Source: Prolixibacteraceae bacterium
Lineage (GTDB): Bacteria; Bacteroidota; Bacteroidia; Bacteroidales; Prolixibacteraceae
Reading direction: 5' to 3'
Assembly: GCA_019459485.1 (NCBI GenBank)
Contig: JAIBEZ010000083.1
Span: 53,600 to 117,599, forward strand
DNA: 64,000 bases
Shown in pieces: positions 59,713 to 64,000 of this stretch; the first letter of the stretch is position 1; each line of letters begins with the position of its first letter. A model generated the notes under the pieces. It worked only from the letters and a program-made list of their open reading frames with translations, searched no databases and was not told the origin of the DNA. A program made the translations under genes and the position numbers.

Positions 59713-60624
59713 TTATTTGGTAATTCCCTGTTCCTTAATCCATTGTAGAAATAACTCGGGCCATTGCTCAACCGGCAATCCGGTTTTTTTCATTCCGAAC
59801 CCATGCCCGCCAGATTTGAAGATGTGCATTTCCGCCGGAATCTTGTGTTCTTTCAGAGCAAGGTAAAACTCGATGGAATTGCGCGGCGGAACCGTTCCAT
59901 CGTCGTCGGCCAGAATCAGGAATGTAGGTGGCGTTTGATCCGTAACCTGTAATTCATTCGAATATTTTTCAACCAGTTCCCATTTGTTTCCGGCACCTAT
60001 CAGATTCGTACGCGAACCCATGTGACCAAATTCTTCATTAAACGTAATCACCGGATAAAGCAACAGCATAAAATCAGGACGGCAACTTAATTTGCCCACT
60101 GCATCAGTTGCTGCCGGATTGCCGGTATCGAATTTTGTTCCGGCAGTCGAGGCCAAATGTCCTCCGGCAGATGAACCTGCAATACCTATTTTTGACGGGT
60201 TGATGCCCCATTCTGCAGCTTTGCTCCGAACCAAGCGCATGGTCTGTTGGGTATCCATCAGCGGGATTTTATGGTTTCCATAAGGAAGGCGGTATTTCAG
60301 CACAATGCCTGTAATCCCCTTTTCCTGAAGAAATCTGGCGATTTGATATCCTTCATGGTCAATTGCTTCAATCCAATAGCCTCCACCCGGGCAGATAACA
60401 ACTGCCGCACCTGTGTTTATTTCTTTTTTCGGAAGAAATACGGATATTTCAGCTTCGGTTATGTTTTCAATGCGTTCAATGCCACCTTCTGTCCAGGTCC
60501 TTTCCGCACCGGGGGCAACATTGTTTTCAGGCGCGCCGTTCGGCCATACTTTAATTTTGAAATCCTGTGCCATACTTGAGAACGTAATAAAAATGGCTGT
60601 TAAAATTGTCAATGTTGTCTTCAT
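59713..60624 (-). CDS. Exported alpha/beta hydrolase (esterase-like)
   Basis: 303 residues from ATG 60624 (MKTTLTILTAIFITFSSMAQ, signal peptide). The frame is open 15 codons upstream, but the signal sequence fixes the start. H-G-G-like oxyanion VVICPGGGYWIEA, nucleophile GIAGSSAGGHLAS (G-x-S-x-G), Asp in ILADDDGTVPPRNS and His in FKSGGHGFGMK complete the triad. The fold fits acetyl-xylan or carbohydrate esterases (BD-FAE/HSL-like). Substrate inferred only. Confidence 0.9.
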   Translation of the reverse strand: MKTTLTILTAIFITFSSMAQDFKIKVWPNGAPENNVAPGAERTWTEGGIERIENITEAEISVFLPKKEINTGAAVVICPGGGYWIEAIDHEGYQIARFLQEKGITGIVLKYRLPYGNHKIPLMDTQQTMRLVRSKAAEWGINPSKIGIAGSSAGGHLASTAGTKFDTGNPAATDAVGKLSCRPDFMLLLYPVITFNEEFGHMGSRTNLIGAGNKWELVEKYSNELQVTDQTPPTFLILADDDGTVPPRNSIEFYLALKEHKIPAEMHIFKSGGHGFGMKKTGLPVEQWPELFLQWIKEQGITK

Positions 60625-60628
60625 GAAA

Positions 60629-61159
60629 TTAAGATTTAGCGCCAACAAAATAGTGTTCTTTGTCGGCAAAAAGAATATTGAATGTGGTTAGTGATCCGTA
60701 AATTCGGGTAATGTATTGTTGCATGTTTACTTTTTCTTCGTCGGACAAAACGGGATGACTGTTGATATTTTGTTCCAGTACCCGAAGCCGGTCGCGAAGC
60801 ATCACGATTTTATGGAAAAAACTTTCAATCGGAATCTCTTTTGGCTTTAGCAATAAATTGGCCGGTTGAAGTAACATGTTTCCACCAGTCCATTTTTCTC
60901 CAAGCGGAACAATTTCCTGCAAAGCGCTTTGTTCTTCAAGTACAAATCGCAATACTTTTTCGATTTCAGCCAAAGTCAGCGAATTCTTGGGTTTATCTGC
61001 TGGTGCATCAATTACTTCCAAATCCTCATTTCTTTTGGTAATTTCAATTTTTCCGCCCCGTTCAAAAAATATTTCATACGCTGTAATTTTATTTTTACTG
61101 ACGATTCCTTCGCCGTAACGAGGATGTTCAACGCGGGTTCCAACTGCTAATTCTTCCAT
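60629..61159 (-). CDS. Conserved hypothetical protein with UvrD-type Tudor-like N-terminus
   Basis: 176 residues. The start VGTRVEHPRYGEGIVSKNKI resembles the small Tudor-like domain found at the C-terminus of UvrD/PcrA helicases, here free-standing (about 1-55). A helical domain follows (about 65-176, LTLAEIEKVLRFVLEEQSAL and FHKIVMLRDRLRVLEQNI). Possibly a nucleic-acid- or RNA-polymerase-binding protein; function unknown. It ends 4 nt before the esterase start. Confidence 0.8.
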   Translation of the reverse strand: MEELAVGTRVEHPRYGEGIVSKNKITAYEIFFERGGKIEITKRNEDLEVIDAPADKPKNSLTLAEIEKVLRFVLEEQSALQEIVPLGEKWTGGNMLLQPANLLLKPKEIPIESFFHKIVMLRDRLRVLEQNINSHPVLSDEEKVNMQQYITRIYGSLTTFNILFADKEHYFVGAKS

Positions 61160-61284
61160 TTTATCAGGTTTTTAAAGGATTCTAAAAATAAGAAATAATG
61201 CTGAATAGGTTTTCAAAATGTTAAAATTTTTGGGAGCTTTTACGTCTGATGGTATTTGCCGGTAAAATCATTTATTTTTACACC

Positions 61285-61926
61285 ATGTTTTTAAGCTTGC
61301 TTGCAAAAGGAATTTTAATAGGTCTTCTGGTATCGATCCCTTTGGGACCAATTGGTGTTTTAGTTATTCAACGAACTGTAAACAAGAATCGGATTGCAGG
61401 TTTGTTGTGTGGAATGGGAGCCGCATTGTCTGACGTTTTTTACGCGATTGTTGCTGGTTTTAGCCTAACCATTTTGATTGATTTTATCCGTGAGCACGAA
61501 ATACTGTTTCAGACAGTTGGGGCACTTGTTGTATTGGGGCTCGGAATTCATATCTTTTTCAAAAATCCGGTGAGCGATTTGCGCAAAAACCGACTTCGTG
61601 GAAATAATCATTATCAGGACATTGTCTTTAGTTTTCTGATTACGCTGTCGAATCCGCTAACCGTTTTTGTTTTTCTGGCAGTTTTTACCAGCTCAGGCGT
61701 GGCAGTTAGTCTGGAACAACCTTACCATTCATTTTTCGTAATCCTGGGAATATTTGCCGGTGCTTTACTTTGGTGGTTTTCGCTATCAGGTATTGTTAGC
61801 TTGTTCAGGCATAAAATTAACCTGCGGATATTGTGGTGGATCAACAAAACTGCGGGGGTGGTGATCGTTCTTTTTGTACTGGTAACCGCAATCGTTCTGG
61901 TTCATAAAAGTATGGGTGCTGCCTGA
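61285..61926 (+). CDS. LysE family amino acid exporter
   Basis: 213 residues from ATG 61285 (MFLSLLAKGILIGLLVSIPL). The frame continues 12 codons upstream, but a TATTTTTA box near 61273 suggests transcription starts later. Six membrane helices and the family motif GPIGVLVIQRTVNKNRIAGL, with the glycine-rich G-x-x-x-A region around GMGAALSDVFYAI. Predicted efflux of amino acids or related small molecules; substrate unknown. Confidence 0.92.
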   Translation: MFLSLLAKGILIGLLVSIPLGPIGVLVIQRTVNKNRIAGLLCGMGAALSDVFYAIVAGFSLTILIDFIREHEILFQTVGALVVLGLGIHIFFKNPVSDLRKNRLRGNNHYQDIVFSFLITLSNPLTVFVFLAVFTSSGVAVSLEQPYHSFFVILGIFAGALLWWFSLSGIVSLFRHKINLRILWWINKTAGVVIVLFVLVTAIVLVHKSMGAA

Positions 61927-61970
61927 TAAAGAGGCAATTGTCCGGTATTTGTATTCTTGTAAATGCCAGA

Positions 61971-62381
61971 TTAGCAGTTAAACATCCGCATCATTTCATC
62001 GATAAAAAATTTGGGAGCCGCCACAGGTTTGTTGGTTATCGAGCTGTAAAATACCAAAACGGTTTCTCCTGAATTGATCAATTCTCCTTTTTCGTTGTAT
62101 ATCTCGGTTTTAATCGGAAATTTCACCTGAGGAATGGTATCTACAATTGTCCGAACTGTTAGCAATTCGTCATAGTAAGCTGATTTTATGTAATTTATAT
62201 TCAGAGTTCTGGCTGGAAGCATGATGCCCAGTTCTTCCATTTGTTTGTATGTAAATCCAAGATCCCGAATCATTTCAGTTCGGCCAATTTCATAGTAGCG
62301 GGCATAATTTCCGTAGTAAACCACACCCATTTTGTCGGTATCCTGGTAATAAACCCTTACTTTTGTTTCGGTAACAATCAT
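61971..62381 (-). CDS. Acyl-CoA thioesterase, YbgC/4HBT family
   Basis: 136 residues, hot-dog fold. YYQDTDKMGVVYYGNYARYY contains the catalytic Asp and is diagnostic. LNINYIKSAYYDELLTVRT is the second conserved segment. It hydrolyses acyl-CoA thioesters; the chain-length preference is not predictable. Ten nt downstream of the SDR gene, probably co-transcribed. Confidence 0.93.
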   Translation of the reverse strand: MIVTETKVRVYYQDTDKMGVVYYGNYARYYEIGRTEMIRDLGFTYKQMEELGIMLPARTLNINYIKSAYYDELLTVRTIVDTIPQVKFPIKTEIYNEKGELINSGETVLVFYSSITNKPVAAPKFFIDEMMRMFNC

Positions 62382-62391
62382 TTTATCTGAA

Positions 62392-63195
62392 TTATTTGAA
62401 TGGAGAATTGGGTTCTTTGGCCATGTGATTGTATGTGAGTTTATCGAGCAACGCGGGGAAAAACTTACCCAGAAATACGGTCAGTTTTCCTTCGGTAAAG
62501 GTTAGTATTAACGAACGCTTTCGTTTCTCAATGGCACAAACAATACGCCGCGCACATTCTTCTGCCGACATCATTTTACTTTCATCGCGCGGAGTTTCAC
62601 CCTGTTGGGACCCGTCTTCGGTAAGTGCAACTTTTCTGACTTCGGAAGCTGTGAACCCCGGAGCAGCCACCAGTACATGCAATCCTTTTTTTAGGTTTTC
62701 GATCCTGACAGTATCCAGAAATCCGCGGATTGCAAATTTGGAAGCCGAATAGCCAGTGCGTCCGGGCAAACCAACATATCCTGCAATGGAAATAACACCC
62801 ACCAGACTCCCTTTGGTTTTCAACAGGTGTGGTAGCGCAAATTTTGTACAATATACAGTTCCATAAAAGTTAACGTCCATCAAATTGCGAATCACATTCA
62901 AATCTACATCTTCGAAAAGTGCGCGCATTGAAATGCCTGCATTGTTAATCAATACGTCGATTTGTCCGTGCTTTTTGATGGTTTCGTCAATCAGCATCCG
63001 ACAATCGTTCTCGCTGCTTACATCAGTTTTTTGAATGAGTATTTCAGTTCCGGGAAGTTCATTTCTAAGATTTTCAAGCAATTCGGTACGTCGTGCACCC
63101 AGCGACAATTTCGCACCTTTTGATGCAAATTCTTTGGCCAGCGCCCGGCCAATTCCTGATGAAGCGCCAGTTATCACTACTACTTTGTTTCTCAC
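62392..63195 (-). CDS. Short-chain dehydrogenase/reductase
   Basis: 267 residues. N-terminal VVITGASSGIGRALAKEF (cofactor-binding G-x3-G-x-G), LINNAGISMRALFEDV, catalytic Ser in VGVISIAGYVG and Y-x3-K in GYSASKFAIRG. Classical SDR; substrate unknown. The C-terminal tail is hydrophobic and basic, as in SDRs that touch membranes. Co-operonic with the thioesterase gene downstream. Divergent from tRNA-Lys. Confidence 0.93.
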   Translation of the reverse strand: MRNKVVVITGASSGIGRALAKEFASKGAKLSLGARRTELLENLRNELPGTEILIQKTDVSSENDCRMLIDETIKKHGQIDVLINNAGISMRALFEDVDLNVIRNLMDVNFYGTVYCTKFALPHLLKTKGSLVGVISIAGYVGLPGRTGYSASKFAIRGFLDTVRIENLKKGLHVLVAAPGFTASEVRKVALTEDGSQQGETPRDESKMMSAEECARRIVCAIEKRKRSLILTFTEGKLTVFLGKFFPALLDKLTYNHMAKEPNSPFK

Positions 63196-63319
63196 AATCG
63201 GTTGTTTGATTTTTCAAGAAAGCAAAAATAGTTTAAATTCTGAAGGAGGCTTGATCAGAAAGCTAACAAATGATTGTTTATAAAAAAAACAGTCATTTTG
63301 CGATAAAGTGTCGGTATGG

Positions 63320-63350
63320 TTTGCAAAAAAGAAAATAGCGTTTACCTTTG
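63320..63350 (+). promoter_or_regulatory. Promoter of tRNA-Lys
   Basis: TTTG (63320-63323), 19-nt spacer, TACCTTTG (63343-63350), ending 35 nt before the tRNA. A strong consensus match. Confidence 0.8.
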
Positions 63351-63385
63351 CACCGCCTTAATAAATAAGGCAATTCAATAAGGAT

Positions 63386-63458
63386 GACTCAGTAGCTCAG
63401 TTGGTAGAGCACATCCCTTTTAAGGATGGGGTCCTGGGTTCGAATCCCAGCTGGGTCA
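63386..63458 (+). tRNA. tRNA-Lys (TTT)
   Basis: 73-nt cloverleaf. Acceptor GACTCAG/CTGGGTC (one G-T pair), D stem GCTC/GAGC, anticodon stem CATCC/GGATG with loop CTTTTAA (TTT, Lys), T stem CTGGG/CCCAG with TTCGAAT loop. CCA not encoded. Confidence 0.97.
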
Positions 63459-63473
63459 CGTAGCGCAAAAATT

Positions 63474-63511
63474 AAACCTCTGTAAATAAATAATTTACAG
63501 AGGTTTTTTAG
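63474..63511 (+). terminator. Intrinsic terminator of tRNA-Lys
   Basis: Perfect 14-bp stem AAACCTCTGTAAAT / ATTTACAGAGGTTT with a 5-nt loop and T run, 16 nt after the tRNA. Confidence 0.92.
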
Positions 63512-63880
63512 TTTTATTCGGACAACTTTTCGGACAAAATAATTGTATTACTCATATTGCACAATTTTTTATTTCGAAGATTTTGGTACAAAAAAGCCCT
63601 GATCAGGGCAAATAAAATGTACCGACTTAGGGCAAAAATGTACAAAAAGATTGCTTTAAAACTTCACTTATTCGTGCTCATCGGTTTTTTCTTACAATCA
63701 GACAAGTTATTTTCAATTTGGTTATTTACTCAGGATGTGAATTTCTTTCAATTTGCTCCGAAACTGGTGGTTAATTTATACAGGAAGTGGGTGGTCAGTT
63801 TTACCGTTTTTTCCAGTCAGATGGAACTCGCCAATAATAATTCTCCTTTTTGAGATTTTATTTTCATGGCTCGTTTCTTT
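63512..63880. other. Low-GC intergenic stretch with a minus-strand terminator
   Basis: The segment between the tRNA-Lys terminator and the LacI-type gene has no convincing gene. At 63516-63537 a short direct repeat CGGACAACTTTTCGGACAA occurs. At 63590-63609 the palindrome GCCCTGATCAGGGC is followed on the minus strand by six T, giving a likely terminator for the gene ending at 63881. Plus-strand frames here have skewed composition and no family resemblance. Confidence 0.6.
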
Positions 63881-64000
63881 TTATTTTTCATTTAATTTGA
63901 TAGACGATTCTCTAACGTTCAACTGTCCGTTTAAAATCACTGTTTGAGGAACAAAAATCCCTTTTGATTCAATTTGTTCTAAGAGCAACTTCGCTGCAGT
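63881..64000 (-). CDS. C-terminus of a LacI-type regulator or sugar-binding protein (cut by window edge)
   Basis: The last 39 codons of a minus-strand frame that begins outside the window: TAAKLLLEQIESKGIFVPQT, then VILNGQLNVRESSIKLNEK and stop. This pattern (LLL-x-QI-E, then VIL-x-x-x-L-x-V-RESS) is the typical end of LacI/GalR regulators, after the last strand of the periplasmic-binding-protein-like domain. Assignment from a fragment; the DNA-binding part is not visible. Confidence 0.65.
   Translation of the reverse strand, partial: TAAKLLLEQIESKGIFVPQTVILNGQLNVRESSIKLNEK

Noticed and set aside
63557..63853. Plus-strand hypothetical protein
   Set aside because: AT-rich, biased composition, overlaps a minus-strand terminator, no family features.

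Overview
This 64 kb window is a chromosomal segment of a Bacteroidota bacterium, most likely from the Bacteroidales/Marinilabiliales side (rank below phylum is inference). The evidence is: promoters of the TTG-N17-23-TAnnTTTG type; few Shine-Dalgarno sites; the conserved block bamD-rpoZ(omega)-coaBC-porD-like-recN; an alpha-oxoamine synthase of the sphingolipid/sulfonolipid type; GIN-domain (DUF2807) envelope proteins; and an 11-subunit complex I operon without the NADH-oxidising module. Two tRNA genes (Thr-CGT and Lys-TTT) are present. I see no rRNA, CRISPR array, insertion sequence or prophage.

Layout. 1-4.3 kb (minus strand) is a defence/accessory segment: hsdM, a truncated Bro-N gene, hsdS, a small membrane protein, a second diverged copy of the hsdS 3' end, and a toxin-like gene followed by the start of an XRE antitoxin cut by the window edge. 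4.4-6.4 kb holds a helical hypothetical protein, a 42-bp tandem repeat and a UPF0175/PIN toxin-antitoxin pair. 6.4-12.7 kb is core: oxidoreductase, anmK, M23 peptidase, a coiled-coil protein with zapA, and rny. 13-25.2 kb (minus) has a WecA/MraY-like transferase and the nuoABCDHIJKLMN operon, whose late spacers hold dispersed repeats. 25.3-44.9 kb is mostly core: tRNA-Thr, an SPT-like enzyme, bamD to recN, an iron alcohol dehydrogenase, a GIN protein, folE, cmk, a VapBC-like pair wedged before ispH, pfkA, a TonB receptor and priA.

44.9-46.2 kb is a small accessory cassette. A GNAT-like gene and a 61-codon partner lie between the true end of priA and a second, diverged 104-bp copy of the priA 3' end, followed by a palindromic 42-bp tandem repeat. 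46.2-52.9 kb carries envelope genes: two outer-membrane barrel-like proteins, a GIN lipoprotein, a CPA2 antiporter, and an ECF sigma/anti-sigma/DUF4097-like operon. The ECF gene and the GIN lipoprotein 4.5 kb away share an almost identical TGCAACC-N16-GTC promoter, which points to a small envelope regulon. 53-64 kb holds a TldD/PmbA pair whose TldD carries a Tat-like signal, an exported TIM-barrel lipoprotein, aminopeptidase P, a Nudix hydrolase, an esterase, a LysE transporter, a thioesterase, an SDR, tRNA-Lys and the C-terminus of a LacI-type regulator running off the right edge.

The observations most worth following are the priA 3'-end duplication cassette, the parallel arrangement at hsdS, and the two-site ECF promoter motif.
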